A DNA stretch of 64,000 nt, from assembly GCA_965218055.1 (NCBI GenBank), contig CBDCKA010000002.1, positions 558,001 to 622,000 on the forward strand. Reading direction: 5' to 3'. The notes beneath the pieces were generated by a model. The model saw nothing but the letters and a program-made list of their open reading frames with translations, did no database searches and was not told the DNA's origin. Positions 45,779-55,307 of this stretch are shown in pieces. How positions within the stretch are numbered: position 1 is the stretch's first letter; every line of letters begins with the position of its first letter. The DNA comes from CBDBKE01 sp965218055. GTDB taxonomy: Bacteria; Acidobacteriota; Terriglobia; JAJPHL01; JAPKYU01. The translations under genes were made by a program, and so were the position numbers.

Positions 45779-47809
45779 TGCGAGCGCGCGCCTGCTTTGC
45801 TTTTTCGCTGCTTGTGATTGTCGCGCTACGGTCCGTTCCGGGCAGCGCCTATACCCCGTCCACCACCTCCGGAGGGATCCTGCTGCACTGGGCCAACGGG
45901 ACGGTGATCCGCTACACATTCAACCAAAACTTCGCTCCCAATAACGACGATGCATTAGTGCGGGGGGCGGTCGGAGACGCCCTACGAACGCTGGAGGCCT
46001 CTGTCCCCTGGGAGTTCAGGAGTGCGCTTCGAGGACGCCGGCACCACCTCACTAAACAAGAGCGGGTTCGATTGCATCAACCTGATCACCTTCACCGCCT
46101 CCGATCCCGCGGACCAGCTTCCTCCGGGCGTCCTGGCCCAGGCGCGCACAACCGCCATTACAGGGGCCGGGACGTTCGATGTTTGCGGTGAACAGCTAAC
46201 TGTAAACGCCGGGCAGATCGTGGACGCCGACATGTTGTACAACACGACCAAGGCGTTGTCGACCTCGCTGGTACAGGAGGATGTATTTGACATTCAGGGC
46301 TTGGCATTGCACGAGGGCGGGCACTGGCTGGGCCTGAACCACACCGGGATCGTTGCAGCTGTCATGTCGCCTTTTGGCGAAGGCGGCGAAGCTCCTGTAC
46401 GACGCCTGCATAGCGACGACACGGCTGGCCTGACGACCATCTACGGGCCCTCGGGGGGTGCCATCTCCGGCCGCATCACCCTTGCCGGAGGCGGCAACGT
46501 GAAAGCCGCGCACGTGGTCGCCACCAACTCCACCACGGGAGTGACCACGGCCTCAGCCACTAGCGACCAGGACGGCTACCGTATCTTGGGGCTGCCCGCG
46601 GGCAGCTACAAGGTCTTCGTAGAACCGTATGATGATCCGGTTACGCTTTCCGACCTGCCGGGATTTTTCCAAGACGGCAACACCCAATTCGAAACCACAT
46701 TTCTGACGAATCCGGTGACGGTGGGCACGTCCGTGGTCAGCGGCGTCGACATTGAGGTTGCCACACCCGCGGCTCCGGCCAATCTCACCCGCATAGGCTT
46801 GCTGATGGGCAATTCGTTCTTCCTCGGCGGGCTACCCGTTTCGGTTCGCCGAGGCGCCGACTCCTCCACCGTCTTGGACGGCGATGACCTCTCTGCTCAG
46901 GCCAGCTTCTCTTCCCCTGGCGTTACTATTATCGGCATGGGGACGTTCACCGATTCCACCGGGGCCACTCGTCAGTTTGTGGACACCAGCGTGGCCGCGA
47001 ATGCGGCTTTAGGGCCGACCGACGTTTATTTCGGCTCCGCCTCGTATACTTCGGGGGTAGTGGTAACACTGAACCCGCAGGTGCCGGCTGACGGCATTGT
47101 AGATGGCGCCGCGTTTAACCAGAACACCTCAGCGCCACACTACGCCCCAGGCAGCATCATCTCCCTGTTCGGCCAGGACCTGGCCGAACAGAAGACGTTT
47201 CCAGAGCGGACCCCGCTGCCTACGCAGCTCGCCGGCGTCTCGGTGCTGGTGGGAAATCGGCTGGCGCCTCTGTTCTTCGTCGACACGGGACAGATTAACG
47301 CGATGATTCCGTTCGAGACCACGGGCAACAGCGTGAACGTTTCCGTGGTTGCCGGGGCCAACTCGCAGAGCGCGCTTGTGACCCTGTCACCGCTGGGTTC
47401 GTCGGCCCCGCGGGTTTTCTTGACCGACCCGCAATCGCGGCAGGGCGCCGTCCTGATTGCCAATACGGCATTCGTCGCCGCCCCCGTCGCAAGGTTCCCC
47501 GGCTCGCGCCCGGCCATGCGGGGCGAGTTCGTTTCCATCTTTTGCACTGGTCTGGGTCCCGTGAGCAACCAACCAGCCAGCGGTGTTCCCGCTTCGGGGA
47601 ATCCTCTTTCAACGACGACCGCCACGCCGACCGTGACCATTGGAGGCGTCCAGGCCAACGTGGTGTTTTCCGGGCTTGCTCCGACCTTCGTCGGACTCTA
47701 CCAAATCAACGCACAGGTTCCCGCGAGTGCTCCCACGGGCGACACGGTTCCACTGCTGGTCAGCACTTCGAGCGGTGCCAGCAACGAAGCCCTCATCGCT
47801 GTGCAGTAG
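45778..47809 (+). pseudogene. Secreted matrixin-like metallopeptidase with TIGR03437 domain, one frameshift
   Basis: The first frame (45778-46191) gives a signal peptide (MRARACFAFSLLVIVALRSV) and GGILLHWANGTVIRYTFNQN. One extra base near 46018 moves the frame, and the second (46022-47809) continues VRFEDAGTTSLNKSGFDCIN. It includes the zinc motif HEGGHWLGLNH of M10-type peptidases with a following MSPF Met-turn, a carboxypeptidase-regulatory-like domain (SGRITLAGGGNVKAAHVVAT) and a complete TIGR03437 domain to the stop. Corrected, it is about 676 residues. It is the only TIGR03437 protein here with a convincing enzyme domain. The break may be a sequencing error, since everything else is intact. 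Confidence 0.85.
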
Positions 47810-47855
47810 CCGAGGCGCGGGAACCACCTCAGATCGCGTCCCGCATCTGGAACGG

Positions 47856-48299
47856 CTAGTCCGCGCCGCTCAGAACGTCGTTGGCAAACCTCAAAATGTC
47901 GCGCCGGGTGATGATCCCGATGACCTGCTCGCCGTCCACCACCGGCAGGCAGCCTCTGTGCTGTGCGAACAATTGAGCGGCAGCTTCGGCCAGGGGCGCT
48001 TCCGGGCCAATCGTTGTTACCTGCTTGGTCATCACCTTGCCCACCAGCGTATTCTCAAAGATCTCGTTGTACTGCTCGGGTGTGCTATGGAGGATCGAAG
48101 GTGCATAGCGGCGTACGTCGCGCTCGGTCAGCAGCCCGACCAGGCGATTTTCGCTGACTACCGGCATGTGCCGGATGCCGGAGCGCCGGACCAACAACTC
48201 CGCATCCAGCAACCGGTCCTCCGGGGTCAGGGTCTCCGGGTTGGAGGTCATGTAATCCTTTACACTCAACTCAGCAGGCTTGGCGGCCGGTTTGCTCAT
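47856..48299 (-). CDS. Tandem CBS-domain protein
   Basis: The 147-residue protein consists of two CBS domains: VKDYMTSNPETLTPEDRLLD with HMPVVSENRLVGLLTERDVR, and VGKVMTKQVTTIGPEAPLAE with GCLPVVDGEQVIGIITRRDI. CBS pairs bind adenosine nucleotides and often regulate enzymes or transporters; here no effector domain is attached. A second, closely related gene lies just upstream, split around the IS1380 element (halves at 50365-50604 and 48372-48596), so these were tandem duplicates. Cytoplasmic; partner unknown. Confidence 0.9.
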   Translation of the reverse strand: MSKPAAKPAELSVKDYMTSNPETLTPEDRLLDAELLVRRSGIRHMPVVSENRLVGLLTERDVRRYAPSILHSTPEQYNEIFENTLVGKVMTKQVTTIGPEAPLAEAAAQLFAQHRGCLPVVDGEQVIGIITRRDILRFANDVLSGAD

Positions 48300-48371
48300 C
48301 GAGGGACACCCCCTAAAATTGTTAGGGCGATTGTATTGTTTGCGCGCTTGGGAAGCAAGAGACCTGAAAAA

Positions 48372-48596
48372 TTAGCGCGTGCCGCTCAGCACGTCGTTGG
48401 CAAACCGCAAAAGATCGGCCCGTGTGATGATACCCACCAGTTTCTCGCCGTCCATCACCGGCAGGCAGCCGAGCCGCTGCGAGTGGAGCAGGGAAGTGGC
48501 TTCGGCCAGCGCTGCTTCCGGACCGATGGTGACCACATCTCTGGTCATCACCGTCTCCACCTGCGTTTGTGCAAAGGTCTTATCCCGGATTTCCTT
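48372..48596 (-). pseudogene. Second CBS-domain gene, 3' half
   Basis: The minus strand reads KEIRDKTFAQTQVETVMTRD, then VVTIGPEAALAEATSLLHSQ and GCLPVMDGEKLVGIITRADL to the stop 48372, the second CBS domain of a relative of the neighbouring gene. The first half is at 50365-50604, beyond the IS1380 element. Confidence 0.85.
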
Positions 48597-50214
48597 TATG
48601 AACTATCGGCGGCAACCTTCTGAATGACTCCAACGTCAGTATTGATGCGGGTTCCAGCATCAACATTGCCTTCCGGAGGTGTACACCGAATGGGTGAGAG
48701 CCAAAAACAGGCGTTTCAACTGTCATTCAACCGGTTTCTGCGGGTCACATTTCAGGGATCGCGAATCACTTCCGACGGCGGTCTGATTCTGGTGCGCGAG
48801 TTGGACGAACGTTTGGGGTTCGGCGAACTTATCGAACAGCACTTGATCGACTCTCGGGGGAAGAACACCCGGTTGCCCCTCGCTGACTTGCTGCGGCAGT
48901 CCATCTACAGCCGCTTGGCAGGATACGAAGACGTCAACGACGCCGAGCGGCTTTCCCAAGATCCGACGTTCCGGCTGATCGGTTCGGAGAAGATCTGGGA
49001 ACGTGGCGCAGCCCTGACTTCCCGGTTACAGTCGTTCGAGACAGAACTGCTGACGCAAGACGAGAACCTTGCTGGTTTGGCAGCGATCAACCGGGATTTG
49101 ATCGCCAGGGCGGAAGCTATGGATGCGCCGCGCCGGGTGGTGCTGGACATGGACAGCACCGAGATCCCGGTCTACGGGGAGCAGGAACAGAGCGCCTACA
49201 ACGGGCATTTCGAGTCGAGTTGCTATCACCCGTTGTTGCTGTTCAGTCGCGAGGGTGACTGTCTGGCGGCCAAGCTGCGACCCGGCAACGTGCACAGCGC
49301 CGAGGATTGGGAAGAACTTCTCCTGCCAGAGATCGAACGGCAGCAGAAGCTGGGCAAGGAAGTGGTGTTTCGCGCCGACGCCGCCTTCGCCAAGCCGGAG
49401 ATCTACGACGCACTGGAGGAGCGGGACGTGAAGTATGCGATTCGCATCCCGGCCAACGACAGTCTGGAGAGGGACATCGCGGAGTTGTTGACGCGGTCAG
49501 TGGGGCGACCGAGCCACAAGCCGGTGGTCTGGTACAAGAGCTTTCTCTACCAGGCAGCCAGTTGGAAAAAGGCGCGGCGGGTGGTGGCGAAGGTGGAGTT
49601 CCACTTTGGCGAACTGTTCCCTCGCGTGGGGTTCATCGTCACCAATCTGGAGACCGACAGCCGGGCGGTGGTCCGGTTCTACAACAAGCGGGGCACCGCA
49701 GAGCAATGGATCAAGGAAGGCAAGCAGGCGGTAAAGATGACCCGGCTGAGTTGCCATCGGTTTCGGTCGAACGAGGTGCGCCTATGGCTGAGCCTGATCG
49801 CCTACAACTTGGGAAACCTGTGGCGGCGGCTGGTGCTACCGAAGAGGATCAACAACTGGTCGCTGACGAGTTTGCAGCAGCGGCTGGTGAAAACGGGCGG
49901 ACGGCTGGTGAAACATGCACGATATTACTGGCTTTTGCTGGCCGAAGGGCACTTGAGCCGGAGGCTGTTCAGCAGCATGCTGCGAACGATCTCGGCACTG
50001 CCGCTGCCAGACGGCTAGCGACCCAGGAGAGAGGGTAATTTTAGGTGCTCAGAAGTGGTCGGGCCGGACAAGTGTCAGCGGCGAGGCAGGCTGGGCAGGC
50101 GAAACCCGCACAGCGACTCCGAAGAACAGCCAAAATGTGCCGCACTACCACCTCAAAGAGGCCCGGGCGATTTGCGATTGACACGACAGGGTACGAGGCA
50201 TAGGTTTTCGGGTG
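48597..50214 (+). mobile_element. IS1380-family element (ends approximate)
   Basis: It holds one transposase gene and about 190 bp of noncoding tail whose blocks recur at 23940-24110. The left limit is taken where CBS homology ends and the right limit at GAGGCATAGGTTTTCGGG. I could not match clear terminal repeats, so the ends are estimates. It separates the CBS gene halves, but a 140-bp methylase fragment lies between it and the 5' half, so it is not a simple clean insertion. Confidence 0.7.
48690..50018 (+). CDS. IS1380-family transposase
   Basis: ATG 48690 follows GGAGGT at the right distance; the frame opens at 48624. The 442-residue protein matches the IS1380 DDE group: SRITSDGGLILVRELDERLG, SRLAGYEDVNDAERLSQDPT, VLDMDSTEIPVYGEQEQSAY (first Asp), VVFRADAAFAKPEIYDALEE (second Asp) and FYNKRGTAEQWIKEGKQAVK (Glu region), ending SLQQRLVKTGGRLVKHARYY and a short tail. 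It looks intact and may be active. A C-terminal remnant of a relative is at 22717-22870. Confidence 0.93.
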   Translation: MGESQKQAFQLSFNRFLRVTFQGSRITSDGGLILVRELDERLGFGELIEQHLIDSRGKNTRLPLADLLRQSIYSRLAGYEDVNDAERLSQDPTFRLIGSEKIWERGAALTSRLQSFETELLTQDENLAGLAAINRDLIARAEAMDAPRRVVLDMDSTEIPVYGEQEQSAYNGHFESSCYHPLLLFSREGDCLAAKLRPGNVHSAEDWEELLLPEIERQQKLGKEVVFRADAAFAKPEIYDALEERDVKYAIRIPANDSLERDIAELLTRSVGRPSHKPVVWYKSFLYQAASWKKARRVVAKVEFHFGELFPRVGFIVTNLETDSRAVVRFYNKRGTAEQWIKEGKQAVKMTRLSCHRFRSNEVRLWLSLIAYNLGNLWRRLVLPKRINNWSLTSLQQRLVKTGGRLVKHARYYWLLLAEGHLSRRLFSSMLRTISALPLPDG

Positions 50215-50230
50215 AAGGGGAAGCTCAAAA

Positions 50231-50368
50231 TGGAAATTCCGGTTAAAATCTAAGGCGCTTGCCCAGGAATTGGCCTTCGAGAAGAACCTGCTTTACCCCG
50301 TAGTGAGTGGAACGGACATCAACCGGTATAGTCCCTTGCCCAACCGCCAGTACATTCTTTTTCCCTAC
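50231..50368 (+). pseudogene. Fragment of a type IIG-like N6-adenine methylase (specificity region)
   Basis: A 46-codon plus-strand stretch reads WKFRLKSKALAQELAFEKNL then LYPVVSGTDINRYSPLPNRQ and YILFPY. This resembles the start of the TaqI-like/Eco57I target-recognition region (GxDIxRY ... YILFPY). No methylase catalytic motif (NPPY) is nearby. It is sandwiched between the IS1380 tail and the 5' half of a CBS gene, so it is a stray scrap probably brought by recombination. Confidence 0.6.
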
Positions 50369-50604
50369 TTATTGTACTCCTCGGGTGTGCTGTAAAGAAT
50401 GGAGGCCCCGTGGCGGCGCACGTCGCGCTCGCTCAACAGCCCGACCAGCCGGCCATTGTTCACCACTGGGAGATGCCGAAACGCGCCGCTGCGGATCCGC
50501 AGATCCGCATCCAGCAGGTGATCCTGGGGCGTCAGAGTCTCCGGGGTCGGGCTCATGTAGTCCTTGACCTGCAAGGAAGCATAGCGCGTCATCTTTTTGC
50601 TCAT
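50365..50604 (-). pseudogene. Second CBS-domain gene, 5' half
   Basis: From ATG 50604, preceded by GGAGG, the frame reads MSKKMTRYASLQVKDYMSPT, HLPVVNNGRLVGLLSERDVR and HGASILYSTPEEYNK before a stop made by foreign sequence. This is the first CBS domain. In the intact neighbour the next residues lead to the second domain, found here at 48372-48596. Confidence 0.85.
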
Positions 50605-50688
50605 GAGCGGACCTCCTTAGCTAGTATGCCCGATTGTATGGTTGGTCAAATCCCGGCGCAAGGGGCTACTTGTCACCGGGCCGATTCT

Positions 50689-51900
50689 TCACACTGCTGG
50701 CCACATTACTTGCTGAGATACCGCAGGGTGCGCGAGCCTCGCCCCTGGGGCGTAGCCGGTCATTTCCAGGTACCCGCGGGCCTCGACACCCCGGCCATGT
50801 TTCTGCCCCACAGCGCGGGTGGCTCCTTCCCAATAGGTCACCCCTGTGGTTTCCCGGGTGACCAGTTCCTGAGCGGGGACCGCGGCGCGGACCTCCAGGT
50901 CCAGGTCCAGCTCCTCAATCCGGACGTGCCAGTCGAGCGGGTATTGGGCGCCGCTGCGAGGACTTTGCCACATTGCCCCGGGCCGAGGCTGCAGCCGCAA
51001 CTGGCTGGCTTCCAGCGCCCGCGGCGGTCCGTGAGCAGGAACGTAGGTGCCAGCCGAGTAGGAATCGGGGCTGCCGTCCCGCCGCCGGAACTGGAACAGC
51101 ATCAACTCCGAACCGTCCTCAAAATGCAGGCTGAACCAGTCCCAACCGGACTGCTCCGGGGCAAGCTGGCTGGTGGAAAGTTCGTGATCCATCCACGCCA
51201 GACCGGAGACCGGGAAATCTTGGCCGCTCAAACGTATCTCTCCGGTGGCTTGCAAGCGGGAGAAGGAATAGTAGTGAGATGCGTGACCGACGCCGGGGCC
51301 TTTGCGAGTGATTCCGTCGCGGCCATGGATCACCGGCGGCTTCGCCGGCCGCAACTCCAGGCGCAGAGCGAAATCCCTGGCCGCCGCCTCCAGCCGGTGA
51401 CGCTGCGGGCTGATGGTGGCACTCCAATCGCCCACCCAAACGCGCGCTGCAACTTCCGACAGAGGTCCCGGCACTGGTCCCGACAGGGGCCGCCCCGTGT
51501 CGACGGTGGTGGCGCCCGCCAGTCCCAGCGCCCCGCGGTGCATGCGCTGCGTGTAGCTAAAGTTGCGCTCTCGAATATCAGTTACTGCCAAGTGAGCCAG
51601 GTACAGGTGCTCGATGCGCCAGCGAGAAGAGTTCGGATAGGGGTTGGCAACACCTTCCCGGAAGAAAGTCAGCTCGAACCCAAACGATCCCCCATCAGGC
51701 GTTCTCAGATTGCCCGAGTAGTACCACCATTCGGTCCGGAAGTTCGGATGTGAGAAGTGGTCGCGGGGAAACTCAAACTGGTAGCCGGGCAGAGCCAGCC
51801 GAAACGGTTTCTGCTGGGCCAAACCGATGGTAGAGGTCGCAGGGAGTGCACAAAGGAGGAGTCCCAGCGCCAGCGAAAATTTCCGGGCCAGACCCCGCAT
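50689..51900 (-). CDS. AttH/CrtC-like lipocalin-type hydrolase, secreted
   Basis: The open frame begins at 51930, overlapping glpX; ATG 51900 gives a better signal peptide (KFSLALGLLLCALPATSTIG), so I use it (403 residues). The mature protein has the AttH/carotenoid 1,2-hydratase fold markers: FPRDHFSHPNFRTEWWYYSG, GFELTFFREG, IEHLYLAHLAVTD, GHASHYYSFSRLQATGEIRL, GLAWMDHELSTSQL and GWDWFSLHFEDGSELMLFQF. Proteins of this group (PF07143/PF17186) are lipocalin-like and include ABC-transporter-associated secreted hydrolases; activities are mostly unknown. It probably shares a transcript with glpX. Confidence 0.85.
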   Translation of the reverse strand: MRGLARKFSLALGLLLCALPATSTIGLAQQKPFRLALPGYQFEFPRDHFSHPNFRTEWWYYSGNLRTPDGGSFGFELTFFREGVANPYPNSSRWRIEHLYLAHLAVTDIRERNFSYTQRMHRGALGLAGATTVDTGRPLSGPVPGPLSEVAARVWVGDWSATISPQRHRLEAAARDFALRLELRPAKPPVIHGRDGITRKGPGVGHASHYYSFSRLQATGEIRLSGQDFPVSGLAWMDHELSTSQLAPEQSGWDWFSLHFEDGSELMLFQFRRRDGSPDSYSAGTYVPAHGPPRALEASQLRLQPRPGAMWQSPRSGAQYPLDWHVRIEELDLDLEVRAAVPAQELVTRETTGVTYWEGATRAVGQKHGRGVEARGYLEMTGYAPGARLAHPAVSQQVMWPAV

Positions 51901-51910
51901 TCCGCACCCG

Positions 51911-52897
51911 TCACAACCGAATAGAGACATGGGGCTGCCGTTGCAGGTGAATGCTGTCCACGAAGCGCACCTTGCTGGCTCCCCGGGTGAGCGCCAGGGA
52001 GTGGGTCCGCGTCCCGTCGCCGAAGAAGCGGACGCCGCGCAGCAGGTTGCCGTCGGTCACGCCGGCAGCCGCAAATAGAATGTTCTTCCCGGGGGCCAGA
52101 TCGTCGGTGGTGAAGATGGCCTTGGGATCCTTAATGCCCACGCTCTGGATGCGCTCCCGCAGCTCCGGTCTGTCCACCACCAGGCGGGCCAGGACTTCCC
52201 CGTTCAGGCAGCGCAGGGCGGCGGCAGTGAGCACACCCTGCGCGGCTCCGCCGACTCCCATGACCGCATGCACCGCCGTACCCCGGACCGCGGCGGAAAT
52301 ACCGGCCGACAGGTCGCCCTCATTGATCAAATGGATGCGCGCGCCTGCCGCACGGATTTCGCCAATGAGCTTTTTGTGCCGCGGTCGATCCAGCACCACC
52401 ACCACCAGCTCTTCCACCTCGCGGTCCAGGTGACGCGCCAGCCGCTTCAAGTTCAACTCCACCGGGGCGTCCAGCTCCATGGCGCCCCTGCCTTCCGGCC
52501 CAACGATGATCTTGTACATGTAGCACCGGGGAACATGCAGCAGGCCGCCAGGCTCGCTGGCCGCAAGCACCGCCAGGGCGTTCGAGGCACCTGTGGCGCA
52601 GAGGCTGGTGCCCTCAAGCGCGTCGGCGGCGATTTCCACTTCGGGCACCTTGTTGCCCTCGCCGCCCCCGACCTTCTCGCCCACGTACAACATCGGCGCT
52701 TTGCCGCGCTCTCCCTCGCCGATGGTGACGGTGCCCCTCATCGGCACGGTGTCCATCGCGCGCCGCATGGCCTCAATGGCGACCCGGTCAGAATGCTTCG
52801 GGTCGCCCATGCCCATGGTGTGGGCCGCTGCAATGGCCGCTTGCTCGACCGCCTGTACGAACCAAGGCGAGAGCTCACGCTCGATCCGATCCCCCAT
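51911..52897 (-). CDS. glpX: Fructose-1,6-bisphosphatase class II
   Basis: This 328-residue protein matches GlpX throughout: VEQAAIAAAHTMGMGDPKHS, MRGTVTIGEGERGKAPMLYV (metal-binding Glu), ADALEGTSLCATGASNALAV (with ALEGT in place of the usual PLEGT), MYKIIVGPEGRG, GVGGAAQGVLTAAALRCLNG and GVTDGNLLRGVRFFGDGTRT. It dephosphorylates fructose 1,6-bisphosphate in gluconeogenesis, in the cytoplasm, and needs a divalent cation. Length is normal. It is divergent from cobA-hemD. Confidence 0.95.
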   Translation of the reverse strand: MGDRIERELSPWFVQAVEQAAIAAAHTMGMGDPKHSDRVAIEAMRRAMDTVPMRGTVTIGEGERGKAPMLYVGEKVGGGEGNKVPEVEIAADALEGTSLCATGASNALAVLAASEPGGLLHVPRCYMYKIIVGPEGRGAMELDAPVELNLKRLARHLDREVEELVVVVLDRPRHKKLIGEIRAAGARIHLINEGDLSAGISAAVRGTAVHAVMGVGGAAQGVLTAAALRCLNGEVLARLVVDRPELRERIQSVGIKDPKAIFTTDDLAPGKNILFAAAGVTDGNLLRGVRFFGDGTRTHSLALTRGASKVRFVDSIHLQRQPHVSIRL

Positions 52898-53057
52898 CGC
52901 TCCTCATTACAGCATAGATGCCGGGACGGAGCCAGCACGCGCTAGGCAGTAGGCGATACGCAGCAGGCGGCGGTCAGTAAGCAGTTCAACTAACCTGTCC
53001 GTTTGCCGGTCTGGCTCGCGTATGCTAATCCTGCGGGGCATTACGAGCTGCGACCTG

Positions 53058-54572
53058 ATGTCTATGCTTCCCAAAGTGGCTCTGGTAGGGGCGGGCCCCG
53101 GCGATCCCGGCCTGCTCACACTGCGCGGTCGCGAGCTGCTCGAGCGCGCCGAGGTGGTCATCTACGACCACTTGGCCAACCCGGTCCTGCTGAACTACGC
53201 GCCGCCGGAGGTGGAGCGCATCTACGTCGGCAAGCGATCGCGCCAGGACCCCCGCTACCAGGAAGACATCAACGCCCTGTTGGTGGGGAAGGCCCGTGCT
53301 GGAAAACGCGTGGTGCGGCTGAAGGGCGGCGATCCATTCATTTTCGGGCGCGGTGGCGAGGAAGCCGAAGCGCTCCGCGCCGCCGGCATCCCTTACGAGG
53401 TGGTGCCCGGCATCACGGCCGGCTACGCCGTTCCCGCTTACGTGGGCATTCCGATCACCCACCGCGAAGTCACCTCCACGGTGGCCTTTGTCACCGGGCA
53501 CGCAGACCCGGAGACCGATGAAAGCACGGTGCGCTGGGACCAACTGGCCACAGCCGCCGGCACGCTGGTGCTGTACATGGCGTGGGCGAACCTGGCAGCC
53601 ATCGCGCGCAAGCTCATCCAGTGTGGCCGCCCGCCGGAGACGCCGGTGGCCGTGGTCTGCCGGGGAACGACGCCACTGCAGCAGACCGTCACCGGATCGC
53701 TGGCCGATATCGCCGCGCGCGTAGCCGAGCACGGCCTGAAGCCGCCTACCATCACCGTAGTGGGGGAGGTGGTCTCGCTGCGCGACACGCTGGCCTGGTT
53801 CGAGCGTCTTCCGCTGTTCGGCCGGCGCATTGTGGTGACTCGCGCACGGCATCAGGCCGCCGCGCTGGCCTGCGGCCTGCGCGAGCGCGGCGCCCTGGCA
53901 ATTGAGTTGCCTACCATTGAGCTGCGCGACCCGAAGAGCTTTGCCCCGCTGGACCGGGCGGTGCGCGAGCTGGAGAGCTATGACTGGTTGGTATTTACCA
54001 GCGCCAACGCAGTAGAGAAATTCTTCGTCCGGCTGGAAGCTGCCGGGCGGGATGCACGCGCCATCCGAGGCCGCGTTTGCGCCATCGGCCCGGCCACTGC
54101 CGAGCAGCTCCGGGGCCACGGCGTGCGGGCCGACCGCATCGCCGCCGAGTACCGTGCCGAGGGCGTGCTGGACGCGCTCGGTGAAGAGCAGATTGTTGAC
54201 CAGCGGATCTTGATCCCCCGCGCGGCCGTGGCTCGCGACCTGCTGCCACGGGAACTGGAGGCCCGGGGCGCCCGAGTGGACGTCGTCGAAGCCTACCGAA
54301 CGGTGGCAGCCAAAACGGAGCCGCCCTTCGTGCGCCAGTTGACCGAAGAGGGCGCTGACTTGATCACTTTCACCAGTTCTTCCACCGTGGAGAACTGCCC
54401 AGCCGAGTTGCGGACCATTCCAGCGGCTTCGATCGGACCCATCACCACCGAAACCGCCAGGCGACTGGGTTTCCAGGTGGTGGTGGAGGCGCGCGAGTAC
54501 ACGGTGGAGGGGTTGTTGGCCGCCCTGGAAGCCTATTTCGCGCCTGCCCCTCAGCAGGCCGTGATAAAATAA
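53058..54572 (+). CDS. cobA-hemD: Uroporphyrinogen-III C-methyltransferase / uroporphyrinogen-III synthase fusion
   Basis: I start at ATG 53058 (MSMLPKVALVGAGPGDP); the open frame begins at 53022. Residues 1-245 are an SUMT: VGAGPGDPGLLTLRGRELLE, VVIYDHLANP, VRLKGGDPFIFGRGGEEAEA, VVPGITAGYAVPAYVGIPIT and TLVLYMAWANL. The rest (from about residue 255) is HemD-like: RIVVTRARHQAAALACGLRE, YDWLVFTSANAVEKFFVRLE, RVCAIGPATAEQLRGHGVRA and FTSSSTVENC. Together they close hydroxymethylbilane to uroporphyrinogen III and methylate it to precorrin-2, the branch to sirohaem and cobalamin. Such fusions are known in several phyla. A lone locus, with no other haem genes nearby. Confidence 0.93.
   Translation: MSMLPKVALVGAGPGDPGLLTLRGRELLERAEVVIYDHLANPVLLNYAPPEVERIYVGKRSRQDPRYQEDINALLVGKARAGKRVVRLKGGDPFIFGRGGEEAEALRAAGIPYEVVPGITAGYAVPAYVGIPITHREVTSTVAFVTGHADPETDESTVRWDQLATAAGTLVLYMAWANLAAIARKLIQCGRPPETPVAVVCRGTTPLQQTVTGSLADIAARVAEHGLKPPTITVVGEVVSLRDTLAWFERLPLFGRRIVVTRARHQAAALACGLRERGALAIELPTIELRDPKSFAPLDRAVRELESYDWLVFTSANAVEKFFVRLEAAGRDARAIRGRVCAIGPATAEQLRGHGVRADRIAAEYRAEGVLDALGEEQIVDQRILIPRAAVARDLLPRELEARGARVDVVEAYRTVAAKTEPPFVRQLTEEGADLITFTSSSTVENCPAELRTIPAASIGPITTETARRLGFQVVVEAREYTVEGLLAALEAYFAPAPQQAVIK
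54562..54570 (+). promoter_or_regulatory. Possible extended -10 (TGATAAAAT) before the M50 gene
   Basis: The sequence TGA TAAAAT lies at the very end of the hemD coding part, about 60 bp before the M50 protease start. It fits an extended -10; a -35 is not obvious. Confidence 0.35.
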
Positions 54573-54632
54573 CTGTTTGCCGACCGCGTCCAAGGGCGCC
54601 AGTTGCCCGACCGAAAGGCGGGCGGAGCCTGC

Positions 54633-55301
54633 TTGAGTCCCTACCTGATTTTCGACATAGTTGCCCTGCTGTTTGCCATCAGCATCCACGAGTCGGCGCA
54701 TGCATGGTCGGCCAATCGGCTGGGGGATCCCACCGCGCGCCTGTTGGGGCGCATCTCGCTGAATCCACTACGCCACATTGACCCCATCGGCACAGTGCTG
54801 TTCCCCGTGATTCTGGCGTTTGCCGGCCTGCCCATCTTCGGCTGGGCTAAGCCCACCCCGGTGGACCTGCGGCGCCTGCGCCAGCCCCGGCGTGACGACA
54901 TATTGGTCTCGGCCGCCGGGCCGGCCAGCAACTTCCTGGTGGCGGTGGTAGCCCTGGTGCTGCTGCTTGGCGTGCGCGTCGCGTCGCCTCAAGGAGCGGC
55001 CGTGGTCAGCGGTCTGACGGCCGGGGTGGTTCGGGGCGACTCGTTGCTGACGCCGGTTGCGCTGTTGTTCTACCACTTTCTGCTGATCAACCTGCTGCTG
55101 GGCGTCTTCAACCTGATCCCGATTCCGCCGCTCGACGGCAGCCACATCCTGTCCGGACTGCTGCCCGACCGGCTGCGCTCGCTTTATTCTGAGGTAGGCC
55201 GCTTCGGGTTCCTGCTGCTGTTGCTCCTGCTGTATACCGGCGTTCCCTACCGGCTCTTCTCGCCCGTGCTCAGGCTGTTTCATTCCCTGCTGAGGTTGTA
55301 A
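54633..55301 (+). CDS. Site-2 protease family (M50) membrane metalloprotease
   Basis: TTG 54633 gives MSPYLIFDIVALLFAISIHE, which matches relatives' N-termini, and has GGAG upstream; TTG 54603 is an alternative. The ~222-residue protein has the zinc motif HESAH in the first membrane helix, RHIDPIGTVLFPVILAFAGL, WAKPTPVDLRRLRQPRRDDI, AAGPASNFLVAVVALVLLLG and the third ligand in PIPPLDGSHIL. It lacks a PDZ domain, as in the small SREBP-like S2P subgroup. These cleave membrane-embedded segments; the substrate is unknown. trpS starts 6 bp later, an arrangement often seen. Confidence 0.88.
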   Translation: MSPYLIFDIVALLFAISIHESAHAWSANRLGDPTARLLGRISLNPLRHIDPIGTVLFPVILAFAGLPIFGWAKPTPVDLRRLRQPRRDDILVSAAGPASNFLVAVVALVLLLGVRVASPQGAAVVSGLTAGVVRGDSLLTPVALLFYHFLLINLLLGVFNLIPIPPLDGSHILSGLLPDRLRSLYSEVGRFGFLLLLLLLYTGVPYRLFSPVLRLFHSLLRL

Positions 55302-55307
55302 ACGCGC

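Noticed and set aside
50231..50368. Sign of a restriction-modification or BREX-type defence locus
   Set aside because: Only about 46 codons of a target-recognition region exist, with no catalytic motif and no partner genes nearby.
53025..54701. 558-codon minus-strand frame opposite cobA-hemD
   Set aside because: It is a GC-rich antisense shadow; the plus strand has all SUMT and HemD motifs and the minus product has no recognisable domain or start signal.
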